Shown here in pieces: positions 16,788-25,760 of a DNA stretch of 64,000 nt. Location of the stretch: contig CANMND010000002.1 of the NCBI GenBank assembly GCA_947499155.1, positions 248,001 to 312,000 on the forward strand, given 5' to 3'. The translations under genes and the position numbers were made by a program. The first letter of the stretch is position 1. Every line of letters starts with the position of its first letter. The DNA comes from an uncultured Sphingomonadales bacterium. GTDB lineage: Bacteria; Pseudomonadota; Alphaproteobacteria; Sphingomonadales; Rhodothalassiaceae. The notes under the pieces were generated by a model. It had not been told where the DNA came from. It made no database searches and saw nothing but the letters and a program-made list of their open reading frames with translations.

Positions 16788-17648
16788 TCAGTTGGACGTA
16801 GCAGGTGGCTTCATGTCTGAATAAGCACGAGCCAAGCGGCAAAATCCATCAACATCAACGGTTTCTGCGCGTGCGGTTGGATCGATACCGCATTGTTCAA
16901 GCAAATGTTCAGGATAGGTGCAAAGCGGCTTCAGACTGGCACGCAGCATTTTGCGCCTTTGGGCAAAAGCTGTGGCCACTACGGTTTCCAGTATTTTCTG
17001 ATCAACAAGTGGCTTAGGCTCTTCTTTTGGTGTGATCTGAATGATGGCACTTGCCACTTTTGGAGCGGGAGTAAATGCCGCCTGGGGAAGATTGAACAAG
17101 ATCCGTGTCTCGGCTCGCCATTGGGCAAGTACAGATAAACGTCCATAGGCCTTGGATCCGGGGCGGGCAATAATCCGTTCAGCCACTTCACGCTGGAACA
17201 TAAGTGTGAGGCTTTGCCACCAGGGCATCCATGGCCCAGTCATCCAGCGAACGAAAAGGGCGGTCCCTACATTATAGGGCAGATTGGCAACTATCTTGGC
17301 CGGGCGACCTTGCAGCAGCGCTAATTCATCAAGGGCCATGGCATCGCCTGAGATAATCTCGAGACGACCAGGATAGGCTGCTGATATATCATCCAGGGCC
17401 GGCAGAACGCGGTCATCTCGTTCCACTGCGATAACCTTCTGGGCACCTTCCATTAAAAGCGCACGGGTGAGACCGCCGGGACCGGGTCCAACCTCATAAA
17501 CACAAACATTGTCTAATGGTCCTGCTGAACGGGCAATACGGCGTGTGAGATTAAGGTCGAGAATAAAATTCTGGCCTAGCGACTTTTTTGCGCGCAGCTC
17601 ATATTTGGCAATGACATCGCGTAAAGGCGGAAGCGGATCAGCGGTCAT
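16788..17648 (-). CDS. rsmA: 16S rRNA dimethyladenosine transferase (RsmA/KsgA)
   Basis: Dimethylates two adjacent adenines near the 3' end of 16S rRNA during small-subunit maturation. The 286-residue protein has KKSLGQNFILD, the S-adenosylmethionine loop VYEVGPGPGGLTRAL, and the catalytic NLPYNVGT. It ends the lptD-surA-pdxA-rsmA operon and its ATG overlaps the pdxA stop by four bases. Confidence 0.97.
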   Translation of the reverse strand: MTADPLPPLRDVIAKYELRAKKSLGQNFILDLNLTRRIARSAGPLDNVCVYEVGPGPGGLTRALLMEGAQKVIAVERDDRVLPALDDISAAYPGRLEIISGDAMALDELALLQGRPAKIVANLPYNVGTALFVRWMTGPWMPWWQSLTLMFQREVAERIIARPGSKAYGRLSVLAQWRAETRILFNLPQAAFTPAPKVASAIIQITPKEEPKPLVDQKILETVVATAFAQRRKMLRASLKPLCTYPEHLLEQCGIDPTARAETVDVDGFCRLARAYSDMKPPATSN

Positions 17649-18661
17649 GACGGACCACCTGATCTTGATGAATGAGCAAGACGTGCGGCCAGTTCGATGG
17701 CTGCGATCAGGCTATCCGGGCGTGCAGTATTTTTTCCTGCAATATCGAGGGCCGTCCCATGATCAGGTGATGTGCGGATAAAGGGCAGTCCCAATGTGAC
17801 ATTGACGCCGTGGTGGAAATCAAGCGTTTTCAATGGGATAAGGGCTTGATCATGATACATGCACAGCACTGCATCATAGGCCTTTCGGGCATCCTCATGA
17901 AACAGGGTGTCAGCCGCAAGTGGCCCTATAAGCGTCATCCCCTCAGCGCGCAGATGATCAAGCACAGGCGAAATGATCTCGATTTCCTCACGCCCTAATG
18001 CACCAGCTTCCCCTGCATGGGGGTTAAGTCCGGCAACTGCAATTCTTGGGGCAGGGATACCGAATTGATTTTGCAAAGCCTTGTGCATAATTGTGAGTAC
18101 GTGGATGAGACGCTCTGTCGTTATTTTAGATGGCACGTCCTTTAAAGGAACATGGACACTTAAAGGGACCACCCGAAGTTCGGGAACCGCCAGCATCATT
18201 ACACTGTGCTGCGGGTCATGGCCTGCCAGACGGGCCAGATATTCAGTATGACCCGGATCTTTGAATCCAGCGTCATAAAGCACGCTTTTCTGGAGCGGAT
18301 TGGTGACAATGGCACTGATTGCACCATCCAGTGCCCATTCTACAGCCTGATCAATCGCCCCTATAACCATCGCAGCACTATGACCCTGAGGGTGTCCTGG
18401 ACTGATGGCTTGCTTAAGTGGCAGATCAAAAACCGGCAAAGCATCGTAGTAGACGTCCAATGCCTCAGCAGGATGGCTGATTTTCTTGATGGGGATCGAT
18501 AGCCCATGTGCATCAAAGACAGACTCTGCCCCAATCAGAAAAAAGGGGGGAAGCGCTTTCGCCTTTCGGTCCGTCCATGCTTTTGCGGTTATTTCAGCCC
18601 CAATACCGGCGGGTTCGCCCAGGGTGACGCCCAGGGGTGCGATCTGAAGGCCCTTGCTCAA
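17645..18661 (-). CDS. pdxA: 4-hydroxythreonine-4-phosphate dehydrogenase
   Basis: An enzyme of the DXP-dependent pyridoxal phosphate pathway. At 338 residues it has normal length. TLGEPAGIGAEI, NPLQKSVLYDAGFKDPGHTEYLA, AGLNPHAGEAGALGREE, MYHDQALIPLK and the C-terminal HHGVNVTLGLPFIRTSPDHGTA are the conserved blocks, including the metal-binding histidines. The start is TTG and forms a TTGA overlap with the surA stop. It also overlaps rsmA by four bases, so the three are translationally coupled. Confidence 0.97.
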   Translation of the reverse strand: MSKGLQIAPLGVTLGEPAGIGAEITAKAWTDRKAKALPPFFLIGAESVFDAHGLSIPIKKISHPAEALDVYYDALPVFDLPLKQAISPGHPQGHSAAMVIGAIDQAVEWALDGAISAIVTNPLQKSVLYDAGFKDPGHTEYLARLAGHDPQHSVMMLAVPELRVVPLSVHVPLKDVPSKITTERLIHVLTIMHKALQNQFGIPAPRIAVAGLNPHAGEAGALGREEIEIISPVLDHLRAEGMTLIGPLAADTLFHEDARKAYDAVLCMYHDQALIPLKTLDFHHGVNVTLGLPFIRTSPDHGTALDIAGKNTARPDSLIAAIELAARLAHSSRSGGPS

Positions 18662-20007
18662 CGATAATCCACAATGGCATCACGGCGAAGGTCCCTTAGA
18701 TAACGCCGTGCCATCATAGCCAGCTTTTGGCGTTCAAGCTGGTCGATAATGTCATCAAACTGGGGCAAGGCCACCTCTGGCGTGGTGCGGTCACAGACGA
18801 AAAAGACATGGAACCCGTCTTCCATTCGTGTCGGACGACTTGGAACACCAATATCCAGTTCTTCCAGAATAGTTCTAAGTCCTGCGGGTAAATCACGAAG
18901 GCTAAGCTTGCCCAGCGGTCCGGCTTCACTGACCCCAAGCTGTTGAGCATAGGTCTGAATGTCGGCGCAGCTTGTCATTTCTGGACGCAGTTTATCAAGA
19001 TCATCAAAGAAGGCAGTTTGACGCTCTTCGGTAATTTCAGCCGTGACGGGCAGGAATATCTGGTGGATATCGAGTTCAACATCCAAAGGATCAGCTTCAA
19101 GTACGCGGCGGCGATCCTTTACCTGCAAAAGATAATAGCCTCCAGCCAGCCTGATCGGTTCGCTGACTTCACCAACTTTCAGGGTTGTAAGTCTTTCGGC
19201 AAGGATCGGGCTAAGTTGATCTGGTGTTACCCAGCCCATGTCACCACCTGAGGCGGCTGTAGATGATTGAGAAAACTGCTGGGCAAAACCGGCGAAATTT
19301 GCACCATCTCTGATCTGTTCTGCAATTCGTTCTGCAGTTTGTCGAACATCAGCCTCTCGAGAAGGGTTGTCGACAAGGAAGTAAATTTCCGCAAGATTGT
19401 ATTGCGGTTGGCCAGCACTGGCTTCAATACGCGCGATTTCTTGTTCCACCTCTTCCTGAGCCACTGTAGCAAATCGCCCAAGACGGCCGTTTACCAGTTC
19501 ACCCCAAGCGATTTCGGGCTTCATCTGATCGAGATAGGCCTGTTTGGTAATGCCAAGGCGGGCAAGATAATCTTCAAACTGGGCTGGCGTCTGGTTGAAG
19601 CTGGATGCCTGCCGGGCAAATGCTGTGTTGGTTTCTTCATCAGAAATAACCAGATCAAACTGTGCCGCTTCTTGCAGCTTAAGTTTATCATCGACCATGT
19701 TGCGCACGACCTGCTCTTGCAGGCGGTCAAGCTGCTCTTCATTGTCGACCCCACCAATAGAAGCGATGGTCAGGCGCAAACGCTGAACCACATCATAAGC
19801 AGATATGGGCTCGTCATTTACCAGAACCACAATGCGCTGCGGGACGGTTAGATTAGACTCGTTTTGATCCATCCCCTGCTGTGCCATGGCATAGCCGGAT
19901 ACTGTCATGAACATCGCGATCATGACATGCATGAAATGCCTGCGGACAGCGTTCAGCAGATGATTAAAACGAGTGATCATGGATTGTGCATTTTTACTTC
20001 TGAACAT
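18658..20007 (-). CDS. surA: Periplasmic peptidyl-prolyl isomerase SurA
   Basis: Chaperone for outer-membrane proteins. It has a signal-like hydrophobic stretch ending in GYAMAQQ, then a SurA N-domain (QRIVVLVNDEPISAYDVVQRLRL), and one clear parvulin domain (AEIYFLVDNPS...GGDMGWVTPDQLSP...VGEVSEPIRLAGGYYLLQV); a second degenerate one follows. The track ORF starts at 20139 inside lptD. I prefer the ATG at 20007 (about 449 residues); ATG at 19980 or 19932 would also leave a signal peptide. It lies directly downstream of lptD, one of its main clients in other bacteria. Confidence 0.92.
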   Translation of the reverse strand: MFRSKNAQSMITRFNHLLNAVRRHFMHVMIAMFMTVSGYAMAQQGMDQNESNLTVPQRIVVLVNDEPISAYDVVQRLRLTIASIGGVDNEEQLDRLQEQVVRNMVDDKLKLQEAAQFDLVISDEETNTAFARQASSFNQTPAQFEDYLARLGITKQAYLDQMKPEIAWGELVNGRLGRFATVAQEEVEQEIARIEASAGQPQYNLAEIYFLVDNPSREADVRQTAERIAEQIRDGANFAGFAQQFSQSSTAASGGDMGWVTPDQLSPILAERLTTLKVGEVSEPIRLAGGYYLLQVKDRRRVLEADPLDVELDIHQIFLPVTAEITEERQTAFFDDLDKLRPEMTSCADIQTYAQQLGVSEAGPLGKLSLRDLPAGLRTILEELDIGVPSRPTRMEDGFHVFFVCDRTTPEVALPQFDDIIDQLERQKLAMMARRYLRDLRRDAIVDYR

Positions 20008-20080
20008 TAATCTCACTTCTTGCCCGATGACCTTTAAATGTGTCACCAGCGGGGCAGGCTGCCTCTGACTGCCGGAATAA

Positions 20081-22276
20081 TTATCCCAAATGACGGAGTC
20101 TGATTCTGAGTCCGATCGACGTACCACGTTCAATATCACGATCCTCGGTAAAGCGCTTTCTGATTCTCAAGCCCAGTTCCAGACATTCGTTCTGGTACAA
20201 CAGGCCGGTCTCATATTCAACGGGGCGTGCGTCACGGCCCAGCCCATGAACAAGACCACCATAGACACGCCAGTTCTCCGTTGCATTGAGTGTCGCGTCA
20301 AAACGGATTTCCTCACGGTTTGTTCGTCCGGCAAATGCCAGATCACGATCGATTCTAAGATAGCCCATGTTGACACGAAAAACATCAGTACCGAATGTGG
20401 ATACGAATTCATGGCGTCTTGGGTCCATGCTGTCCTTGTCCAACTGGAACTGGTAGCTGAAATTGAGCCAGTCCTGAACGCTGAGATCAACGGAACCCAC
20501 AAGATCGGATCGCTTGTCCGCAATTCCTGTCCCTTCGGGGAAGACATCATTAAGCCGGGTCGTGCGATAGGATTGCCCAGCCATTGCAGCAAGTGCAATA
20601 TCAGACATGTCGAGCCTGTAGCGGACACCATAAGTCGCTCTGGATCCACCTTCCCAGGTATCAAAACCCGGCGCACGATTTAAAGAAAACAGATTGGCGG
20701 ATGTAAGTTCAAAAGCGCGGCTGTCTTCATTGGCTATTCCGCGCGGATTTCCGCCTTCAGGAATAGCCGCGATCTGTATAATCGGCTCTATGGTCTGGCT
20801 GGCGGCCCCCATATCTTTTACAAAAGGCCAGGAAGCTGTGGCTGATGCCCGCGCCATGGCTCGGGCTTTTGTGCCGTTCACACCTGCAAAAACCGGATCA
20901 TCGGTGATGTCAGCATCCTGCATGTGGTAAAGATCACTGCGCAAGAAGGCGTCAAATACGATCCGTTGGCCAAGCGAAGTCGTAACAGGGGCCTGCCATT
21001 GGAGGCTTGTAGTGGCCCGTGCCGTGTCTGCACCTGAAAATCGGACCAGTTGCACTGAATTGAAGCGGGCTTCGACAGTGCCGCCCAGAAAGCCTGGGTC
21101 TGTCACATAACTCATCTCAATTGACGGCAAAGCCTGAGCTGTCAGTCCGCCCATGTCCTCCAGGCGCAAGCCACGAAAGCCGATCAGTTCTGCGCTGAGA
21201 TAAGTGCGGTCATAAAAGCCTTCGAGATTGTAGCTGCTGATTAGCGTATCATCGTCGGAAAAGTCGTATAGGCGCAGATAGGTATCATCACTGACCATCT
21301 GGGCCTGATAGGTTGACTGCCATGATTTGCCATGAACAAAGCGCCCTTCAGAAAAGACATGCCCACGAAAGCCGCTATCCGGGATACCGGTAACGCTTTC
21401 CGAAGGCTGGTCACCATAATTGATCGAGCCATCCAACTGGTAAAAACCACTCCCCACATGGTGGCGAAAATTGGCGGCAAGAACTGGCGTTTCCTTGGTG
21501 GTGAGGATTGGCGTGATGGTAGCGTCCATACTGGGAGATAGTGCCAGGTGATAGGGAAGCTCAACCACAATGCCCAGTTCCTGGCGGCTACGAATTTCAG
21601 GCACCAGCAACCCGCTGGCACGTTCAACGCGTGGATCCGGATGAGACAGATAAGGTAACCAAAATACTGGTACACCCAGTATTTCAAAAAAGGCATTGTC
21701 GTAATATAGGCGCTTTTTGTCTTGTCTATGGACGACCTTTAACGCCTTTATTTGCCACAAAGGCTTTTTCTGTGGCTTGTCATCACAGACAGGGCAGGGC
21801 GAAAATACAGCTTCACGCAGTTCGCTGTTTCCATTGTCAAAACGTTCGCCACGATTGGCAGCGACGCGTGATCCATCGCGCAGTATCAGGCGGGCATTTT
21901 CGATCACACCCGCTCGCAGTGTCCCGCTAAGCCTTACACTCGTCGCTTTAAGAACGGTACCGTCAGGATTGGTGATCTTTACACCGCCCTCGGCTTCAGC
22001 AATGCCGGTTATATCATTATAGCGCAGTAACTGGGTTTCCAGCCTATAGCCGTCATGGATCAAAACCACATTACCCCGCGCAATAATTTCATCGCTGTTG
22101 GGATCCACAGAACTCTGGTCTGCATAAAAAACAACTGCATTCCTGTCCTGGTCTGCTTCAATTATGTCGAGGGGAGCATGCTGCTGCTTAACAGGTAAGG
22201 CCTCTTGCTGCGCCAGTGCGATTGGGGCAGTGGTGCATAACAAGGTTGCAAGTATGACGGAACACGGACGGATCAC
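20081..22276 (-). CDS. lptD: LPS-assembly protein LptD
   Basis: Outer-membrane beta-barrel that inserts lipopolysaccharide in the outer leaflet. The protein has a signal peptide ending in IALAQQ, an N-terminal OstA/LptA-like jellyroll (IIEADQDRNAVVFYADQSS...IARGNVVLIHDGYRL), then the LptD linker with SPCPVCDD and PVFWLPYLSHPDP, and the large barrel up to residue 731. The start is GTG with a poor ribosome site. It heads lptD-surA-pdxA-rsmA; the lptF-lptG genes that often lie upstream in alphaproteobacteria are not here. Confidence 0.96.
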   Translation of the reverse strand: MIRPCSVILATLLCTTAPIALAQQEALPVKQQHAPLDIIEADQDRNAVVFYADQSSVDPNSDEIIARGNVVLIHDGYRLETQLLRYNDITGIAEAEGGVKITNPDGTVLKATSVRLSGTLRAGVIENARLILRDGSRVAANRGERFDNGNSELREAVFSPCPVCDDKPQKKPLWQIKALKVVHRQDKKRLYYDNAFFEILGVPVFWLPYLSHPDPRVERASGLLVPEIRSRQELGIVVELPYHLALSPSMDATITPILTTKETPVLAANFRHHVGSGFYQLDGSINYGDQPSESVTGIPDSGFRGHVFSEGRFVHGKSWQSTYQAQMVSDDTYLRLYDFSDDDTLISSYNLEGFYDRTYLSAELIGFRGLRLEDMGGLTAQALPSIEMSYVTDPGFLGGTVEARFNSVQLVRFSGADTARATTSLQWQAPVTTSLGQRIVFDAFLRSDLYHMQDADITDDPVFAGVNGTKARAMARASATASWPFVKDMGAASQTIEPIIQIAAIPEGGNPRGIANEDSRAFELTSANLFSLNRAPGFDTWEGGSRATYGVRYRLDMSDIALAAMAGQSYRTTRLNDVFPEGTGIADKRSDLVGSVDLSVQDWLNFSYQFQLDKDSMDPRRHEFVSTFGTDVFRVNMGYLRIDRDLAFAGRTNREEIRFDATLNATENWRVYGGLVHGLGRDARPVEYETGLLYQNECLELGLRIRKRFTEDRDIERGTSIGLRIRLRHLG

Positions 22277-22529
22277 AGGGTAAACCAGCTTTCATCTAAG
22301 CGTAACCAATAGAGTTTCCTTGATACAGACAGTTGGGGAGTGCCGCAATCAGGGAAGCGCCATTAAAGATGAAATACCCGTACAAAAATATGAATTTGAT
22401 GGGTGAACGATGCGGTTGCCTTTCCATAATGGCCTCATCGTATTATGTAAGAGCTATAATCCTTACAGGCACGGGCGATATCGACCTGCTTGAGGATTCC
22501 TTGTTTCATGATCGTGGAGGCATTTACTT

Positions 22530-24020
22530 ATGCAAATCAGTTTCTCCGCACCGGCGCTGCCCGATGCAGGCACTCTCGTGGTTTTTGCTACAGACCCATT
22601 TACTCTCACAGCACAGGCTCAAATAGCAGACAAAGCAGCCGGTGGTGCCCTGTCTCGTGCGGCAAAGGTAAACCGCTTCAATGGCAAGGCAGGAGAAAGC
22701 ATTACTCTTTTCTTCCCGGATGGACTTGATGTAGAGCGCTTGATTCTGATCGGGCTTGGGGCTGCGGATAAACTGGACAGATCGGTATTGGAGGCCGCGG
22801 GAGCTGGAATTACAAAACAGCTTCTAAGCAGCGGAGCAACCAAAGTAACTGTACTTGCCGACAAGCTGTCCGATAATCTGGACGAAGCAGATCATGCTGT
22901 AGCTCTAGGCGCCGGGCTTTTGTTGCGTAGTTATCGCTTTGATAAATACCGGACCAAAGAGCCTGAATCAAAAAAACCGACACTTAAAAATGCATCCATT
23001 GGAACCAGTGCACATGCTGAAGCGAAAAAGCGCTTCGCCCGTGAAGAGGCCGTAATTTCAGGCGTTTTCCTGACGCGAGACCTGATATCGGAACCGGCCA
23101 ATATCATCCACCCAGAAAGCTTTGCCGACCTTATTACCGGGCTTCAGTCTGATGGGCTGGAAATCACCGTCCTTGGTGAAAAAGAAATGTCCGAACTTGG
23201 GATGGGCGCCTTGTTGGGTGTTGGTCAGGGAAGTACCCGTGAGTCAAAGCTTGCTATCATGCGTTGGAATGGCGGTGGCAAGGATGACAAGCCGCTCGCC
23301 TTCGTTGGCAAAGGGGTGACATTTGATACCGGTGGTATTTCCTTGAAACCTGCTGCCGGAATGGAACAGATGAAATGGGATATGGGCGGCGCGGGAATCG
23401 TTGTTGGCCTGATGAAAGCCCTGGCATCCAGAAAGGCCAAAATTAACGCTGTGGGCGTCGTTGGTCTGGTAGAAAACATGCCCTCAGGCTCAGCGCAAAG
23501 ACCTGGAGATATTGTGACCTCCATGTCCGGCCAGACGATTGAGGTTTTGAATACGGATGCGGAAGGCCGCCTCGTTCTGGCGGATGCGCTTTGGTATACT
23601 CAAAAGACCTTTTCGCCAAAGCTGATGGTTGATCTTGCCACTTTGACCGGCGCTATCATTGTGTCACTGGGCCATGAATATGCAGGTTATTTCACGGACA
23701 AGGAAGATCTCTCAGACCAGCTGTACAGTGCCGGCAAGGCAAGTGGCGACAAGGTATGGCGCATGCCTGTGTCCGATGCTTATGACAAGCTGATTGATTG
23801 CGACATTGCCGACATGAAGAATATCGGCGGCAAGGGCGCGGGTTCAATCACGGCCGCCCAATTTCTAAAGCGTTTCACAAATGGCGTGCCCTGGGCCCAT
23901 ATCGATGTTGCCGGCATGGTCTGGTCAGAGAAGGAAGGTGCGCTGTTTGACAAGGGTGCAACTGGCTTTGGCGTACGCCTGCTGGATCGATTCATCTCAG
24001 GTTCATATGAGTCTGATTGA
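22530..24020 (+). CDS. pepA: Leucyl aminopeptidase (M17 family)
   Basis: A cytoplasmic dizinc aminopeptidase of 496 residues. The metal and catalytic blocks GKGVTFDTGGISLKPA, MKWDMGGAG and the family signature NTDAEGRLVLADAL are intact. The N-terminal domain is the usual macro-like domain. GGAGG lies nine bases before the ATG. It is divergent from lptD across 253 bases. It is followed by a wobble-containing hairpin, so it may be monocistronic or joined to the small gene downstream. Confidence 0.96.
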   Translation: MQISFSAPALPDAGTLVVFATDPFTLTAQAQIADKAAGGALSRAAKVNRFNGKAGESITLFFPDGLDVERLILIGLGAADKLDRSVLEAAGAGITKQLLSSGATKVTVLADKLSDNLDEADHAVALGAGLLLRSYRFDKYRTKEPESKKPTLKNASIGTSAHAEAKKRFAREEAVISGVFLTRDLISEPANIIHPESFADLITGLQSDGLEITVLGEKEMSELGMGALLGVGQGSTRESKLAIMRWNGGGKDDKPLAFVGKGVTFDTGGISLKPAAGMEQMKWDMGGAGIVVGLMKALASRKAKINAVGVVGLVENMPSGSAQRPGDIVTSMSGQTIEVLNTDAEGRLVLADALWYTQKTFSPKLMVDLATLTGAIIVSLGHEYAGYFTDKEDLSDQLYSAGKASGDKVWRMPVSDAYDKLIDCDIADMKNIGGKGAGSITAAQFLKRFTNGVPWAHIDVAGMVWSEKEGALFDKGATGFGVRLLDRFISGSYESD

Positions 24021-24036
24021 ATAGAGCCATCTTTTT

Positions 24037-24071
24037 CGGGTGAGGAGTTTTGCTTCTCGCCCGTTCTGTTT
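24037..24071 (+). terminator. Hairpin after pepA
   Basis: CGGGTGAGGAG at 24037-24047 and CTTCTCGCCCG at 24053-24063 form an 11-pair RNA stem with two G-U pairs and a 5-base loop, followed by TTCTGTTT. The T tract is weak, so termination may be partial. Confidence 0.5.
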
Positions 24072-24134
24072 CGAATAACACCGTTCGGATGTCAGATTAA
24101 GAGAAGGAAACAAATAAAAAGAAAGAGACGTAAA

Positions 24135-24314
24135 ATGGCTAATGAATTTGATAAAGGCGGGATCGCCCGCCTTGCTCACAGACTGCTGAAGGATCAGGCA
24201 CCACGAGACAAAATAGCAGCCTTGACGCATTTGCGCGGTGCCTTGGGAGTCTATGATTACGGCGGCCACACACTTGTTCATGTGGTTGACCGCTATTTCA
24301 GCAAACCGCATTAA
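24135..24314 (+). CDS. Small hypothetical protein, 59 aa
   Basis: Too short for the ORF track. ATG 24135 follows AGAAAGAGACG and reads MANEFDKGGIARLAHRLLKD to DRYFSKPH, then TAA. The protein is amphipathic, without membrane segment or signal peptide, with a basic first half and a middle LRGALGVYDYGGHTLVHVV. I do not recognise a family. It sits 114 bases after pepA and converges on the DUF4170 gene. Codon use looks like its neighbours. The antisense ORF 24003-24311 overlaps pepA and has no such features. Confidence 0.55.
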   Translation: MANEFDKGGIARLAHRLLKDQAPRDKIAALTHLRGALGVYDYGGHTLVHVVDRYFSKPH

Positions 24315-24333
24315 CCACTAGCAAACTATCTTG

Positions 24334-24606
24334 TCAGCGATCACCTGTCCGGTGGTCGCTAGCCTTAAGGGCAGGCTCTAGCAGCCGGTGCAGGTGCACC
24401 ACCACATATTTTGTCATAGCATCATCGACATGAGCCTGGCTGATACCGCGCCAGGCCTTTTCGGCTTCCTGATAGTTGGGATAGACACCCACAATATGTA
24501 TATTGTTCAGATCTTCAAACTCTAGACCTTGCGGATCTTTAACCCGTCCACCAAAAACCAGATGCAATAATTGCGTGTTGTCAGTTTTGGATGTCTTGTC
24601 GGACAT
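24334..24606 (-). CDS. DUF4170 domain protein
   Basis: A 90-residue protein matching the small alphaproteobacterial DUF4170 family: LLHLVFGGRVKDPQGLEFEDLNNIHIVGVYPNYQEAEKAWR and KYVVVHLHRLLEP are the conserved parts. Function is unknown. It follows dgcA by 66 bases on the same strand. A hairpin AGCGATCACC/GGTGGTCGCT (24336-24360) overlaps its stop codon and could terminate transcription from either side. Confidence 0.85.
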   Translation of the reverse strand: MSDKTSKTDNTQLLHLVFGGRVKDPQGLEFEDLNNIHIVGVYPNYQEAEKAWRGISQAHVDDAMTKYVVVHLHRLLEPALKASDHRTGDR

Positions 24607-24672
24607 GCTGATTCCTTTCAGGCGAACACTTTTGCGAGGGGCATAGCATGAGTTTCTATCAGAATGAAGCCT

Positions 24673-25746
24673 TCAGACGTGGCCCCATAATCCTTGCGGT
24701 ATGTCTGAGATAATTCCCCGGTCGATCCTGAGCCCTGGCCTGCGATCCTCGGCGAGTAAGAGAGGCCCATCGAGATCAACCCAGCGGGCAAATGAAGCCA
24801 GATGAAGGGCAGGGGCCATGGCAAGCGAACTTGCGACCATACAGCCCACAAACAAATCTAGATGAAGATCTATGGCCTTTGCCGCAACCGTGCATGCAGC
24901 ACTCAATCCGCCGGTTTTATCAAGCTTGAGATTAACCGCCTGATAGCACTGAGCCAAGTCTTCAAGCCTTCGATTGCCCTGAAAAGATTCGTCTGCACAT
25001 AAAGGAACCTTCGAAACAAACGTCCGTAAAACGTCGTCATGTTCTGCTGGCAATGGCTGTTCAATCATTTCAACATGATGTTGTTTAGCCACGGGTGCAA
25101 GACGTTCCAGATCCTCTATTGTCCAAGCTTCATTGGCATCGACAATAAGTCTCGCCTTTGGCACTGCACGACGGACAGCACTCATCCGATCCGCATCTAA
25201 CCTTGCATCACCCAGCTTCAGTTTTAAAAGTGGCATATGCGCGGCTTCTGCTGCATGTGCTGCCATCTGTTCGGGAGAGCCAAGGCTGATTGTAAAAGCC
25301 GTGACTGTCTTCTCTGGTAATGGAAGGCCAATCAGGCGTGCGACAGATGTTTCCTCTTTTCTTGAACGCCAATCCCATAATGCACAATCCAAAGCATTGC
25401 GCGCGGCACCAGCGGGCAACAACTCCATAAGAGAGCTGTGGCAAAGGCCATCCCCAAGATGTTCAGTGAGGCCAGAGACAGCAGCTATACTATCTGCCAC
25501 CGTTTCATCATAACGAGGATAGGGCACGGCCTCTCCGCGGCCAATATGGCCACATCCACTGACTTCAACCAAGATCACCTCGGCTGTGATTTTGGTCCCC
25601 CGTGCGATAGAAAATGGTCGTAAAAGCGCAAAGCTTGTCGCTCTCACCTTAAGTGTCAGGGGAGGGAAGGAATAATCCTCAAATGCAAAAGTCGGGTGAA
25701 TGCTTGATGCTGGCCTTCCGTTCCTGTCTCCATATTGAAAAGGCAT
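24673..25746 (-). CDS. dgcA: Enolase-superfamily epimerase, DgcA / dipeptide epimerase type
   Basis: A 357-residue member of the enolase superfamily, muconate-lactonizing subgroup. KLKLGD holds the first catalytic Lys, metal ligands follow in IVDANEAW, MIEQPLP and LCADES, and NLKLDKTGGLSAA holds the second Lys. The pattern fits L-Ala-D/L-Glu epimerases and the alphaproteobacterial N-acetyl-D-Glu racemase DgcA; choosing between them needs a tree. No DgcN partner is adjacent. It begins 14 bases after the mlaC stop. Confidence 0.82.
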   Translation of the reverse strand: MPFQYGDRNGRPASSIHPTFAFEDYSFPPLTLKVRATSFALLRPFSIARGTKITAEVILVEVSGCGHIGRGEAVPYPRYDETVADSIAAVSGLTEHLGDGLCHSSLMELLPAGAARNALDCALWDWRSRKEETSVARLIGLPLPEKTVTAFTISLGSPEQMAAHAAEAAHMPLLKLKLGDARLDADRMSAVRRAVPKARLIVDANEAWTIEDLERLAPVAKQHHVEMIEQPLPAEHDDVLRTFVSKVPLCADESFQGNRRLEDLAQCYQAVNLKLDKTGGLSAACTVAAKAIDLHLDLFVGCMVASSLAMAPALHLASFARWVDLDGPLLLAEDRRPGLRIDRGIISDIPQGLWGHV

Positions 25747-25760
25747 AGAGAACCAAGATC

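Noticed and set aside
20090-20683. 197-residue plus-strand ORF inside lptD
   Set aside because: Antisense to the conserved barrel of LptD.
22455-22460. TATAAT upstream of pepA as a promoter
   Set aside because: A perfect -10 hexamer, but no -35 element at 16-18 bases and no extended -10.
24003-24311. 102-residue minus-strand ORF overlapping pepA and the small gene
   Set aside because: It overlaps the end of pepA and is antisense to the better supported 59-aa gene.
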